64,000 bases of DNA from Cacajao melanocephalus (taxonomy: Eukaryota; Chordata; Mammalia; Primates; Pitheciidae): NCBI GenBank assembly GCA_963573385.1, contig CAUYLG010041376.1, positions 1 through 64,000 of the forward strand, written 5' to 3'. The notes beneath the pieces are model-generated. The model had not been told where the DNA came from. It searched no databases and saw only the letters and a list, made by a program, of their open reading frames with translations. The translations under genes were made by a program, and so were the position numbers. This document shows positions 25,445 through 37,130 of this stretch, in pieces (within the stretch, counting starts at the first letter, position 1; every line of letters begins with the position of its first letter).

Positions 25445-25492
25445 TCATTCAATAATCTCCACATTTTACAAAATTATTGAAAACTAGCTACT

Positions 25493-25550
25493 AGATAGAT
25501 AACTAGTTGATGGGTGATACATGAGATAGATAGATAAATAGATAGATTGA
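25493..25550 (+). repeat. (GATA)n-like impure microsatellite
   Basis: Runs of gataga/gata interrupted by ctagttgatgggtgatac. Confidence 0.85.
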
Positions 25551-25799
25551 CAGACAAAATAGAAATAGATTCACAGAGGATCCAGCTAATACAATAATGA
25601 TACTTTAAAAGACACAAATATTAACAATATAGCATCCTATTTATTCAACATTAAATGATGTTGTGAACTTTGGTAGAAAGATGAAAATAATTAAATTCAA
25701 CAAAAATGACTTCTATATGTAAATGTAATTTAAAGAGTATTTATATGGAAAATAATCAGCAAAGACTTTTAAAAATATGAGAGATGAGGATGCTACTTT

Positions 25800-26250
25800 T
25801 AAAAAACTTTAAATTTTGAAGTAAATATAGATTCACAAGAAGTTGCAAAAAATATAGAGATGTAATATGTATTTTTCACCCAGATTCTCCAAATGGTAAT
25901 ATCTGCATAATTATAAAACAATATAACCAGAAAATTCCCACTAGCAGAATACATAGAGTTTGGTCAGACTTCATAAATTCACATGTAATCATTTGTACAC
26001 ACAAATATGTATGTATAGTCCTATGTAATTTGGTTACATGAACATATACACCACCACCACAATCCATATACAAAGAAATTCCACTAATAGTCTCCCTCTT
26101 TCTTTTCTTCTATTGCCATACTTATCCTCCAACATCTTTCACCGATGGCAACAATTAACTTTCATAAAAATTTTGTTATTTTGAAAGTGTTATTAAAAGG
26201 AATAAACAGTATGTATCTTTTAGGGATTAAACTTTTCTCACTGATTGTAG
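25800..26250 (-). mobile_element. Ancient L1M-like 3'-end fragment, minus strand
   Basis: Antisense landmarks include atagattcacaagaagttgc, ttcacccagattctccaaat, ccaccaccacaatccatata and ttattttgaaagtgttatta. This is a common old L1 3' region. The frame 25876-26073 belongs to it. Confidence 0.6.
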
Positions 26251-26838
26251 TTCCTTTGTGGTAACGCTCAGGTTTTGAAATTTTAGTTTCTCTGTTGGCA
26301 TTTGCCAAATGATGACACAATATAAAAGGCTGAGAATTAATGTTTTGTCCTGGAAGAGAGCTGAAGAGGGAACAAGTTAGCTAGCAAACTATTTTGTGGC
26401 CTAATGAAGACAGAAATTGACCAAAGATAGAAATGGACAAAATTGACCCTAGGAAGGACCAGAGCCTGATAAAAAGTAATGAATAATAACCTGCTTTGGC
26501 TGGTTGTCCCCACAGGGGTGTGGTTAATTATGACGTTTCATGGGATAGAAGGAGAAGCAACTATGTAGGGAGCTACAGATAATTACAGCAAATAGTAGGC
26601 TGCCAGTGATCTAGCTGTTCTGAGGAAACAAGTGTTAGAATTCAGGACTAGCCAGGGGTGGGAAGATGTAGACAATAAATATATAAACAGCTTAGTGAAG
26701 ACCATGAGAGCTATGCCCTAGGAACATAGACAAAATGGAGTTGACAGAAACTTCCCAGAGTTATAATCTATGTTTGAATGAATTCTATCCCTAGTTGGAT
26801 CAAGATAATCAGTCCTGAGTCTGTCTGCATAACAGAAG
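26251..26838. other. Unassigned DNA
   Basis: Contains no recognisable exon or repeat; possibly an old LTR at 26340-26780, but this is a guess from its base composition. Confidence 0.3.
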
Positions 26839-26839
26839 A

Positions 26840-27625
26840 AAAATGAGGCACATTTTCTTCATCCAGTCTACCACTAGTGGGCATCTGAGTTGATTCCATG
26901 CCTTTGCTATTGTGAATACTACTGCAATGAACACAGGCATGCATGTATCTTTATAATACAATGATTTATATTCCTTCGGGTATATACTTAGTAATGGGAT
27001 TGCTGGGTCAAACACTATTTCTGGTTCTAGGTATTTGAGGAATCATCACACTATCTTCCACAATGGTTGAACTAATTTTTAATCCCACCAACAGTATAAA
27101 AGTGTTCCTATTTCTCCACAACCTTGCCAGCATCTGTTGTTTCTTGACTTTTTAATAATCGTCATTCTAACTGGCATCAGATGGTATCTTATTTTGGTTT
27201 TGATTTGCATTTCTCTAATGATCAGTGATGTTGAGCTTTTTTTATACGTTCATTGGAGCACCATGGAATACTATGCAGCCATAAAAAGGAACAAGATCAT
27301 GTCCTTGACAGGGACATGGGTGGAGCTAGAAGCCATCATCCTCAGCAAACTAATGCAGGAACAGAAAGCCAAACAGGGCATGTTCTCACCTATAATTGGA
27401 AGTCGAACAATGTGAACACATAGATACAGGGAGGGGAACAACACATATTGAGGCCTGTTGTCGGGAGGCAGCAGGAGGGAGGGCATCTAGGAAAATAGCT
27501 AATACATTCTGGGCCTAATATATAAGTAGTGGGTTGATAAATGCAGAAATCACCATGTCACACGTTTACCTATGGAACAAACCTGCATATCCTGCACATG
27601 AACTTAAAATTAAATTAAATTTAAG
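26840..27625 (+). mobile_element. 5'-inverted (twin-primed) short L1
   Basis: The left half (26840-27242) reads as L1 ORF2 on the minus strand and the right half (about 27258-27605) as the final L1 segment on the plus strand, followed by an AT-rich tail. In L1 coordinates the minus piece ends where the plus piece begins, within about 10 bases of the gaaaatgtg/accatggaatac region. That is the signature of twin priming, where two primers on the L1 RNA give an inverted 5' part. The frames 26809-27015 and 27137-27415 are its fragments. A clear TSD was not found. Confidence 0.85.
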
Positions 27626-27639
27626 TTTAAATTTAAATG

Positions 27640-27900
27640 GGGAAAAATATACCTTCTAACATCCAATTAATAAACACATACTGGGCATACTAAGAGACAT
27701 AAATGATATTACAGAAAAACAATACAATAAAAATAATACAAGCAGACCTGCAGTTGATGTAAATATGGGAGTTAGCGGATAAAATAATAATGTATTTAAT
27801 ATGATTCAGTTAGGAGTTGAAATGTTAGCAATAATTAAAGTGTTTAAAATGATAAATAAAATATATGAATATTGAAATATTATTTAAGTAATCAAATAAT
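27640..27900 (+). mobile_element. Possible L1M ORF1-upstream fragment, plus strand
   Basis: The stretch from acatccaattaataaacaca through gcagacctgcagttgatg resembles an old L1M region near ORF1. Divergence is high; the assignment is from memory of the pattern only. Confidence 0.4.
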
Positions 27901-28324
27901 AAACATAAATAAGCATATGCAGTATGTTGTTTTTAACTATAGTCACTGTGACATACAATGGATGTCCTGAGTGTATATTTAGACTTGACATAAAATAAAC
28001 AGATCTATATACAAATCAAGATTCTAGACTTGGCACAAAAATGAAAATTATTAAGTTAAAATATAAGGGATTTTCAAAACAAATCATACACAACATAAGA
28101 GATTCATAAGATAATAAGCTACTGATAAAGAAAAATATAGACAGCTAAAATTACCAATACCAAAAATTGAATGGAATTTTCCTACAGAGCCTCTGATTTT
28201 AAATTTACAGGTAAAGGACAAATTCCTAGAATATCTAGATATAGATAAGCAACATTACTTTCACTTTTCATTTGGCATGCCACTTAAATATGACATTTGC
28301 CTTAAATGCCCATTTAGTTATTGA
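27901..28324. other. Unassigned AT-rich DNA
   Basis: No exon or named repeat recognised. Confidence 0.35.
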
Positions 28325-28552
28325 CAAATAAAAATATATGTTTATTTCTAGTATAGAATATGATGCTTTGATAATTGTATACATTGTGAAACAACTAAAT
28401 CAAACTTATTAACACAGTGTCTTGCATACTTAAAATTTTTGTGATGAGAGCACTTAAAATCTACCCTCTTAGCAATATTCAAGTATACAATAGGTTGGTA
28501 TTTAATATAATCACCATGATGTACACTGGATCTCCTATTGCTGGCCATTGTA

Positions 28553-28714
28553 TGTATTCTTTTTTCTTTTTTTTTTCTTTTTGTTAAGTTTATCCTACTT
28601 GGAGGTCTATGATTGGACGAGTTATTTTCCTTTGAGTATGTACCCAGAAGTGGGATTGCTGAGTTGAATGGTAGTTCTATTTTAAGTTCTTTTGAGGAAT
28701 CTCTAAGCTGCTTT
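28553..28714 (-). repeat. Mosaic L1-derived block duplicated nearby
   Basis: 28553-28607 resembles 29612-29661 (shared tttatcctacttgg, ggtctat) and 28607-28714 resembles 29313-29412 (shared ttttgagtatgtaccca-like sequence). The block interrupts the older L1MA-like 3' UTR. Confidence 0.7.
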
Positions 28715-29699
28715 CCTTCTATCTAATTGAAATGTTGTGCATCTTTATTTTCCTAAATCTCTCTATCCTCTAGCCTCTGGTAACCGCCATTATTCTCTGT
28801 ACATATTTTTTTTAATATAATTTCAACTTTTATTATAGATTAAAGGGTGCACGTATGTGTTTGTTGCATAGGTAAATTGTGTGACACTGAGGCTTGTGGT
28901 TCATCCCACTCATCCCTTTACACAGGCAGCAAACACAGTTCTCAACAGGTGGTTCTTCTGCCCAGTTCCCTGTTCTCCTCCTTCATCTACTGGTCTCCAG
29001 TCTCTATTATTCCCATCCCATCTTTACTTTCATGTGTATTGAATGTTTTGCTCACAGCTATAAGTTAGAACATGGTATTTAGTTTTCTGTTCTTGCAGTA
29101 GCTCAGTTAAGATAAGGTCCTCCAGCTTCATCCACGTTGCTGCAAAAAAATGTGATTTCATTATTTTTTATAGCTGCATAGTATTCCATGGTGTATATGT
29201 ACCAAATTTCTTTTTTATCCAATCCACTGTTCATGGGTACCTAGGTTGATTTTATGTATTTGCTATTGTGAATAGCACTGCAATGAACATGAGGATGCAT
29301 GTGTCTTCTTGACTGAATGAATTATTTTCTTTTGAGTATGTACCCAGCAGTGGTATTGCTAAGTTGAACAGTAGTTCTAAGTTCTTTGAGAAATCTCTAA
29401 ACTGCTTTCCACAGTAGATGGAGTAGTTTGTATTTCCACTAACAGTCTACAGTATTTCTTTTTCTTTACAGTTTCACCAATTTTTGGTGCTTTTTTAACT
29501 TTTTACATAGTTGCCATTCTGATTTGTGTAAGATGGTATCTCATTGTGGTTTTAATCTGCATTTCTATGCTGATTAGTGATGTTAAGTATTTTTTCATAT
29601 GTTTGTTGGCCACTGGTATGTATACTTTTTTTTTGAGTTTATCCTACTTGGGGGTCTATTGAGTTACTTGGAGCTGTATAGTAATGATAGTCATCAAAT

Positions 29700-30118
29700 T
29701 TGGAAAGGCTTTGACCATTAGTTTCTTTTCAACTTTTATTTTAAGGTCAGGGGTACAAGTGCAGGATGTGCAGGTTTGTGACATAGGTAAATGTGTGCCA
29801 TGGTGGTTTGCTGCACAGATCCTCCCATCACATAGATATTAAACCCAGCATCTATTAGCTATTCTTCCTTATGCTCTTCTTCCCCAGCCCCTGACAACAC
29901 GTCCCAGTGTGTATTGTTCCCCTGCATATGTCCATGTGTTCTCATCATTCAGCTCCCACTTACAAATGAGAACATGCACTACTTGGTTTTCTGTTCTTGC
30001 ACTGTTTAGTTTTCTGAAGTTAATGGTTTCCAACTCCATCCATGTCCCTGAAAAGGATATGATCTCTTTCCTTTTTATGGCTGCATAGTATTTCATGGTG
30101 CAAATGTATCACATATTC
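29700..30118 (-). mobile_element. L1 3'-end fragment, minus strand (inner nest)
   Basis: It reads as L1 3' UTR plus the ORF2 end: ttttaaggtcaggggtacaa at the left, tttatggctgcatagtattt near 30075. The frame 29869-30096 is the ORF2 C-terminus (MKYYAAIKRKEI). The flanking block 29634-29699 is older L1M-like sequence or a transduced flank. Confidence 0.85.
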
Positions 30119-30892
30119 TTTTTTTATTTTTAATTTTACTTTAGTTCTGAGGTACATGTGCAGATCTTGCAGGATTGTTTCATAGGTATACACATACCAT
30201 GGTGGTTTGCTACATCCAACCCCTTGTCACCTATGTTAACTATTTCTCCTAATGTTATATCTCCCCAATCTCCCCACCCCATACTATCTCTCCCCTAGCC
30301 CTGTCATCCCTCAACAGACCCCAGTGTGCGATGTTCCATTCCTTGTGTTCTCATTGTTCAACACGCACTTATGAGTGAGAACACGTGGTGTTTGCTTTTC
30401 TGTTCTTGCATCAGTTTGCTGAGAATAATGGTTTCTGGCTTCATCCATGTCCCTGCAAAGGACATGAACTCATCCTTTTTTATGGCTGCATAGTATTCCA
30501 TGGTGTGTATGTGCCACATTTTTCAATAGAGAAATGAAAATCAAAACCACATTGAGATACCATCTCATGCCGGTTAGAATGGCGATCATTAAAAAATCTG
30601 GAGATAACATGCTGGAGAGGATGTGGAGAAATAGGAATGCTTTTACACTGTTGATGGGATTGAAAAATTAGTTCAACAATTGTGGAAGACAGTGTGGTGA
30701 TTCCTCAAGGATCTAGAAATAGGAATACCATTTGACCCAGCGATCACATTACTGGGTATATACCCAAAGCATTACAAATAGATCTATTATAAAGACACAT
30801 GCACATGTATGTTCATTGCAGCACTGTTTACAATAGCAAAGACTTGGAACCAACAGAAATACCCATGAAAGAGAAACTGGATAAAGAAAATG
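30119..30892 (-). mobile_element. Second 5'-inverted (twin-primed) L1, innermost
   Basis: The left piece 30119-30522 is an L1 3' end on the minus strand (T-rich tail, 3' UTR, then gctgcatagtattccatggt). At 30523 the orientation flips: 30523-30892 is L1 ORF2 on the plus strand, ending ggataaagaaaatgtgg. The two pieces meet at adjacent L1 positions, again the twin-priming signature. The minus-strand frame 30749-31036 is a chance product of the inverted piece and the next L1. Confidence 0.88.
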
Positions 30893-31560
30893 TGGTATGT
30901 ATTCTTTCAAGAAATGTCTCCTCACGTCCTTTGCCCATTTTTTAATTGAACGTTTTATTGTTTGCTTGTTCATTTGTTCAGTTTCCTGATAGATTCTGGA
31001 TATTAAACCTTTGTTAGATGATGCATAGTTCTGCACATACTGTCTCCCATTCTATAGACTCTGTACTTACTCTCTTGGTAATTTATTTTGCTGTGCAGAA
31101 GCTGTTATAGTTGAATTAGGTCCGACTTCTCAATTTTTGTTTTTGTTGCAATTGTTTCCAGGGACTTAGCCATAAATTATTTGCCAAAGCCAATGTTGAG
31201 AAGGGTATTTTCTAGATTTTCTCCTATTGTTTTTGTCATTTGAGATTTTGCATCTAAATCATTAATTCATTTTTAGTTAATTTTCACATATGATTAAATG
31301 TAGGGGTCCAGTTTTGAATTTAACTTTTTTAGATTTCACATATGAATGAAATCATGGCTTATTTGTACATCTGTGTCTGGATTATTTTACCTAATACAGT
31401 GTTCTCCAGATCCATCCATATTGTTGCAAATAGCAAAACTTTTCCTTTTCATTGTGTGCCTGTGTGTTTTTATGTATATACACCAAATTTCCTTTATTCA
31501 TTCCTTCAATGATGGACACTTAGTTGGTTCCATATTTTGGCTATTATGAATAACACCACA

Positions 31561-32378
31561 TTAAAACAAAATTCTAAAGCAGTGACTACCCAAATGTGGC
31601 CAAATAAAAGTGACACGTGTGTGTCCTCACCTCAGTAGGTCTTGAGGAAACGCATTAGATCTGATCTTTCTTTCTTCTTTGAAATATTGTCTTCCCTTGG
31701 CTTTCATGATACCACATTTTCCTTGCTTCCTCTTCTTAGTTTTTTTGCAAGGCATCTGTCTTGATCCAATTTGTAGAGGCAGAAATTTCTCCAAACTTAT
31801 CTGTTTCCTGCACATTTTTCTTAGTAGATCTTAGTCTATCAACATGTATATGAATCTCAGTTTTCATCTGTATTTTAGGCTTGCTTTTCTGCATTTCTTG
31901 CATATGTATCTAATTTCCACCTTCACTATATGGGGGTAAATATGTTACAGGATCTCAGTATAAACCTGTTTATAATTGAACACGTTGTCTTACTTCCCCA
32001 AACCTGTTGTTCACTCATTTGTCTCCCCCACCATATCACCCAACCGCTGAGGTGCTGAAAGCAATATTTACTATCCCCTTTTACCCTCATATCTAATCTA
32101 CCAACAAAAAATACTAAAAAATCAATTCTCAAATTGTCACTTGAATTTCTTTACTTGGTTTATTTTTATTAACATGAATCTTGTTCATATTAGCTTTATT
32201 TTTCCTCTATATATCTGTAGCAGTCTTAATAATATCCCTCATCCACTCTTTTCTTTTTAATTGAATTTTTAAATTGACAAATAAAAATTGTGTATGTGTA
32301 TTCTATACAAATATCCACTTTTTTCTTCCTGATACCCTTGCCACTCTTTGCCATGGTCACCTTTTTTTTTTTAAAGTG
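31561..32378. other. Unassigned AT-rich DNA
   Basis: No exon recognised. The segment 32255-32345 (aaattgacaaataaaaattg onward) may be an old L1 3' UTR remnant on the minus strand. Confidence 0.4.
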
Positions 32379-33560
32379 CAGTCACACGCTGTATAAAAAC
32401 ATTTCTGTGAACAACAGACCAGGTGCAGGAAGGTGGTCCCATAAGATAATAATGGAGCTGAAAAATTCTTATCATCTAGTGACATCATAGCCATTCTAAC
32501 GTCTCAATTCAATGCATTACTCACATGTTTGTGGCAATGCTGGTATAAACAAACCTACTGCACTGCCAGTTGTATGAAAGTGTAGCACATTTAATTGTGT
32601 ATATTACATAATACTTGATAATGATAATAAATGACTGTGTTACTGGTTTATATATTTATTATGCTATACTTTCCATCATTATTTTAGAGTAATCTTTGAA
32701 AAGTTGTACTTTTCTGCTTTTAAAAAAAAACATTAACTGTACATCAGCCTCAGGCAGGTCCTTCAGGAGGTATTCCAGAAGAAGGCATTGTTGTCATAAA
32801 ATACGACAGCTTCATGCGTCTTATTGCCCTTGAAGATCTTCCAGTGGGACAAGATGCGGCGGTAGAAGACAGTGATACTGATATTCCTGACCCTGATTAG
32901 GCTGAGGTAAGTTAGTTTTTAACAAAAAAGTTTAAATATTAAAAAGTATATAAAATGTTACAAATACAAAAAAGCTTATATAATAAGGAAATAAAAATAA
33001 AATATTTTGTATACCTGTACAATGTGTGCGTGTTAAGATTTGTTATTACAGACGTGTCCAATGTTAAAATATAAAAAATTTCTAAAGAAAAAACGTTATA
33101 GTAAACTAATATTAATTCATTGTCAAAGCGATAAATATTTCTAAATAAATTTAGTGTTGACTCCATGTACAGTATTTATAAACTGTACAGTAATGTCCTG
33201 GGCCTTCACATTTACTCACCACTCACTCACTTACAACAACTTCCAGTCCTGCAAGCTTCATTCCTGGTAAGTATCCTATACAGGTGTATTGTATTTTTTA
33301 TATCAGATGTTTACTGCACCTTTTCTAGATTTAGACATTTTTAAATAGATAAATACAATTGTATTATAATTGCCTAGCACAGAAGTCTGCTGTACAAATA
33401 TGTAGTGTAGGAGCAATAGGCGATGCTCTATAACTTAGGTGTGTAATAGGCTATCTTATCTACTTTGTGTAATTAACCTCTACAGCTTTTGCATAGTGAC
33501 AACATTGACCATGAACACATTTATCAGAACGTATCCTTGTCATTAAGCAATGCATGGCTG
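32379..33560 (+). mobile_element. Tigger-like (Tc1/mariner, pogo group) DNA transposon relic
   Basis: The element begins cagtcacacgctgtataaaa and ends with ttaagcaatgcatggctg, degraded terminal inverted repeats starting CAG. The interior matches a human DNA-transposon family I recall, with landmarks ttgataatgataataaatga, caggtccttcaggaggtatt and tcacatttactcaccactca. I believe it is a Tigger-type element but the exact name (Tigger3/4-like) is not certain. The TA target site is visible only at the right edge (33561-33562). Confidence 0.75.
32724..32900 (+). pseudogene. Transposase C-terminal remnant inside the transposon
   Basis: A frame runs open from just after a TAA at 32721 to a TAG at 32898-32900. 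The last 50 codons read like an acidic protein tail: PQAGPSGGIPEEGIVVI, then LPVGQDAAVEDSDTDIPDPD. It lacks a start and the catalytic domain, so it cannot be a working transposase. The acidic, proline-containing tail is what I recall for this transposon family, not an exon. Confidence 0.6.
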
Positions 33561-34997
33561 TATTATAACTTTTGTTATAAAATCCTTACATATATTATTG
33601 TACCATGATTTCTTCCTAAAATATGAAATGGTATTTAATGTCTTCCCTCAATAAAAGACAAAGAATTATACTGAGAAACTAGCTGCCTCCAACTTCTCTC
33701 ACAAACTTCATTGGTAAACCTTTAATTTTAATTCACCCCTTCACTTTTGTTTGATCACAAAGATTATTAATAAAGTTTTTACTTTTAGAACAAAGTCTCT
33801 GCTTTTCTGCTTTATTATTATTATTTAAAACTTATTCTTTGATTGCTGTTCTGTAAGGTAACATGAAGACTTGTGCTCCCCATTAATTTTCTATCCGCCA
33901 CTTGCAAATATGTCAACCATACTATTATAATTTCAGTGTATGGAATAGTTACATTACCTGCATATATATTTATATATTTTGTTATAATTTTTATCCTGAG
34001 AATAGAAAATCAATGGAAAAGATTTCATATTGTTTTGAACTTTAAATATTTCAAATTTTAATTTTAATATTATATTGACATCCTGCACAATCAGGAAAAT
34101 TCAATCAATCCATCTGTCACAAAGCCTTGTGTCAATATCATTTAGAGAGTTTCTGAAGCATTGAGATCTAACAGATTATATTTTCTCACAATTCATCAGT
34201 TGTTCAAAATAGCTTAATGCTGTTCCCTGCTTCCCCATCCATGATTACTTCTCTTTGCCCCTTTTCCTAATCATTAAATAATCATTAAGATGCCTAGGAT
34301 CATGCAAACTTAAAAAAATTCTAGTGATTCTTCCATATGAATCTGCTATTCTTCCATATGAATTTGCTATGTAGCTATCATTTTATAATTCTTGTTGAAC
34401 TTAGAAACCTTTTCGTCCTTGGCTGAGGATCAGTTATTTGTATAACTAGAAATAAGGAGTATAAATGGTTCATTTTTTTCTAAAATAGTATTAATTTTGC
34501 ATTAACACAATTGTTAATCAAAACATGATTAATTTTATTAACACAATGTTAATACAAATAAGTAAAATTCTTCTTATTCGAAAATCTTATATTTTGTTAT
34601 TAAATTTATAACATCAACAAGCACCAGATTCTCTTAAGGTTTAAAAAAGATCTTTGGTGATCTGAAATATCACAGTGATATATCTGGGTATTTTGCTTTA
34701 TTCCTGTTCCTAATACTCATGGACTTACACTATTCTTGATTTTGTGAACTTAGTATATGCACAGTCTTATTTTGGCCCCATATTTGAACATTCCTTTGAG
34801 ATTTCCACATCTTGGTATTTTTTTTCTAGTGAAATGCATTTTCTCCAGTTTTCCTTCCAGCCCTTCTTTTCCTTGTCCTTTAATTTGTTTTTAACAACAT
34901 CTTATCTTTGGGTTTATTTTACAGTATGTTTTATTTAAAAGCATCATGGATGCTACTGAAAATTCTATAACTTCATCAGCAATAAAGTAGATACCTA
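33561..34997. other. Unassigned AT-rich DNA
   Basis: No gene or repeat family recognised. A small direct repeat, attcttccatatgaat, occurs around 34327-34365. Confidence 0.4.
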
Positions 34998-35290
34998 CTG
35001 GGCATGGTGGCTCACGTCTGTAATCCCAACACTTTGGGAGGCCGAGGCAGGTGGATTACCAGAAGTCAGGAGTTTGACTGGACAACTTGGTGAAACTCCA
35101 TCTTTACTAAAAATACAAAAATTAGCTGGGCATAGTGGCAGACACCTGCAGTCCCAGCCACTCTGAAGGCTGAGGCAGGAGAATCACTAGAATCTGGTAG
35201 GCAGAGGTTTCAGTAAGCTGAGATTATGCCACTGCACCCCAGCCTCAATGACAGAGATGGACTTTGTCTCAAGGAAAAAAAAAAAAAGAA
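34998..35290 (+). mobile_element. Alu, plus strand
   Basis: A full dimer: gggcatggtggctcacgtct at the 5' end, aaaaatacaaaaattagctg at the middle, an A-tail at 35274-35287. It is moderately diverged. Confidence 0.95.
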
Positions 35291-36482
35291 ATGAAGGTTT
35301 CAGTGCTTCTTTGATGCCTTAACAAAAACATTACATTCCACTTGACTGTAAAAAATGACCTTCCAAACACTTCTAAAAACTCTCATCATTTAAATAATTA
35401 AACATCTTTTCTATCTTTTATTTGAATCAGGAAATCTAATTAAATTCTACTAGTGCTTATCAATTTTCACTGTATATGGGGAAACATTTAAGAATATCAA
35501 TATTTGACCCCACTTAGGATAAAATAAATCAGACTATTTGGGGGTGTGACCAGAGCCTGATATTAAAGCTCCCCAGGTGGGTCCAATTTGCATCCAGGCT
35601 TCAGGACCACTGCTATAAAGAATGACAACATTCAAAACTGCATTCCCTAAGTTGAGTCAGCTCTAATTATTCTTGCCAAGATCTGGGATATTAATAATCC
35701 AAACAATTATATTTTTATATTATTAGATCTTTTGCTGTTTGTCACTTGCAGATTATTTTCCCCTTTGGCTTTTGAATAGAACTAAAATAAACCACAAACC
35801 GTGGGGGCAAGAGAGGGAAGATCTCCTGGAATTAAAATCTATCAAAGACCAGAGTTTCCAAAGCTTCAGTATCTAGAAGCAAATTAAACTGTAGCGATAA
35901 GTGATTTTCAATTGTTTTGTAACTTTCTGGAAGGTCTTAGCTCCAAAGTGATTTCCCCTTTCTATTAATTATAGATAAATTTAGGATATATGTTGAAAGC
36001 AAAATTTTAGCAAACATTTTTGGAGCAATAATAATATTCAAACCAGTTTTAGCAGAAGAGAGTCACAGTTCCCCAAATTTCAACACTGTCTACGATATAG
36101 TTTCCACTTATTGTGGTTGATCACATATGTGGCAATACCATCAAGTTAAAAAGAGAAGGAAAGTGACCAATATAAGCAGCACAATATGTGACTCCCTTAA
36201 CTGGGCTTGCTTGTTCCTTCAATTTACCATAATCCAAGGTCTTATATGGATATTTCAGAAATTATGAATCATTCTTCCAACTTTATTAATAATTTTGTTC
36301 ATCAGGGTTTTGGGTATCAAAAAGCATAAGAACTTTCATATAACTTGTTTGCCAAGTTTCTCTAACAGCAGAACTCAATCTGGTAGATGCTGATTGTGAA
36401 ACATCGTGTCAAAATCCTCTATAAAATAGCTTAAAATGAAATATCTACAAAATATTTTCCCAAAACAAAAAGCAAGTTAAAT
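35291..36482. other. Unassigned DNA
   Basis: No exon or repeat family recognised. Confidence 0.4.
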
Positions 36483-36902
36483 TTAGTCTTTAGCATTTCT
36501 CCAAAAGCAGACACTACTTTTTAAAGGCAGGTAACATAATGAGCACACCTTCAAGTAGTTCACGCAGTGTCTTTGCATTGAGGCAAGAAAACACCAAGAG
36601 GGGTCTGGAGCCTTACTCCTCTCATAGTCTTCAATGGCTCCCCTGGCTCCACAGCCTCTCCAATAAACATACAAATTAAACACTGCACTTGCTACGAAAA
36701 CACATCTTTGAGACACATTCCTGTGCCCTGCCTTTGAATCAGACTGAAACCCCAAGGCCTTATCCTGTGAAGACACTGCTTTGAGGACTTCTGAATTATT
36801 CTTGAAATGACTTCCTTTTACATTTGGTTTAAAAAACAAAAACCCAGCACCTTGTTCTATTACAACATGATCTGACAATACTTTACCATGTAGCAAATGC
36901 AC
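36483..36902 (-). other. Unassigned stretch, open for 139 codons
   Basis: The minus strand is open for 139 codons with no recognised repeat beneath it. The deduced peptide has 9 or more cysteines and no domain I know. No splice signals, start context or conservation were established, and it lies in the putative ELF1 intron. A chance frame or an old repeat is more likely than a gene. Confidence 0.25.
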
Positions 36903-36939
36903 TACATATACACATGATGAACAGGGTGTAACAGTAAAA

Positions 36940-37130
36940 ACTCAGGTTCTTATTTAAGGTAGGATTCCACCGTGGCCTGGGTATTCGAACTCAGGCAAGT
37001 TATCCAGCCTCCCTAAGCTTTAGTTTCTACGTCTTTCCAAAATAATAATATCTTCTGGAGTTGTAAGAATAATGTGTAGATAAATCATTTGTTATAACAC
37101 ATGGCATACAGTAAGCAACAAATAAAATGT
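36940..37130 (+). mobile_element. MIR relic
   Basis: The core order of a MIR is visible: tggcctgggtattcgaactc, caagttatccagcctcccta, then ataataatatctt and the tail region. Confidence 0.6.

Larger units (their letters stand above)
28807..31324 (-). mobile_element. L1 3' half on minus strand, split by further L1 insertions
   Basis: The pieces 28807-29622 and 30893-31324 join as one L1 on the minus strand: the first carries the 3' UTR and ORF2 C-terminus, the second continues ORF2 upstream from ttcaagaaatgtctcctcac. The 3' end begins with a T-rich tail at 28806-28813. The split is bounded by a similar 15-base stretch, tggtatgtatacttt at 29614-29628 and tggtatgtattcttt at 30893-30907, consistent with a target-site duplication. 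Confidence 0.8.
28325..31560 (-). mobile_element. Old L1MA-like 3' region, host of a nest of younger L1s
   Basis: Three separated pieces read continuously as one old L1 3' UTR and ORF2 end on the minus strand: 28325-28552, 28715-28806 and 31325-31560. Landmarks are atacattgtgaaacaactaa, ctagcctctggtaaccgcca and, after the gap, agatttcacatatgaatgaa. The material between them is later insertion. The 28553-28714 block is a mosaic described separately. Confidence 0.8.

Noticed and set aside
29634..29699. L1 3' transduction of unique flank
   Set aside because: The block resembles old L1M sequence that recurs at 28583-28607, so unique transduced flank cannot be claimed.
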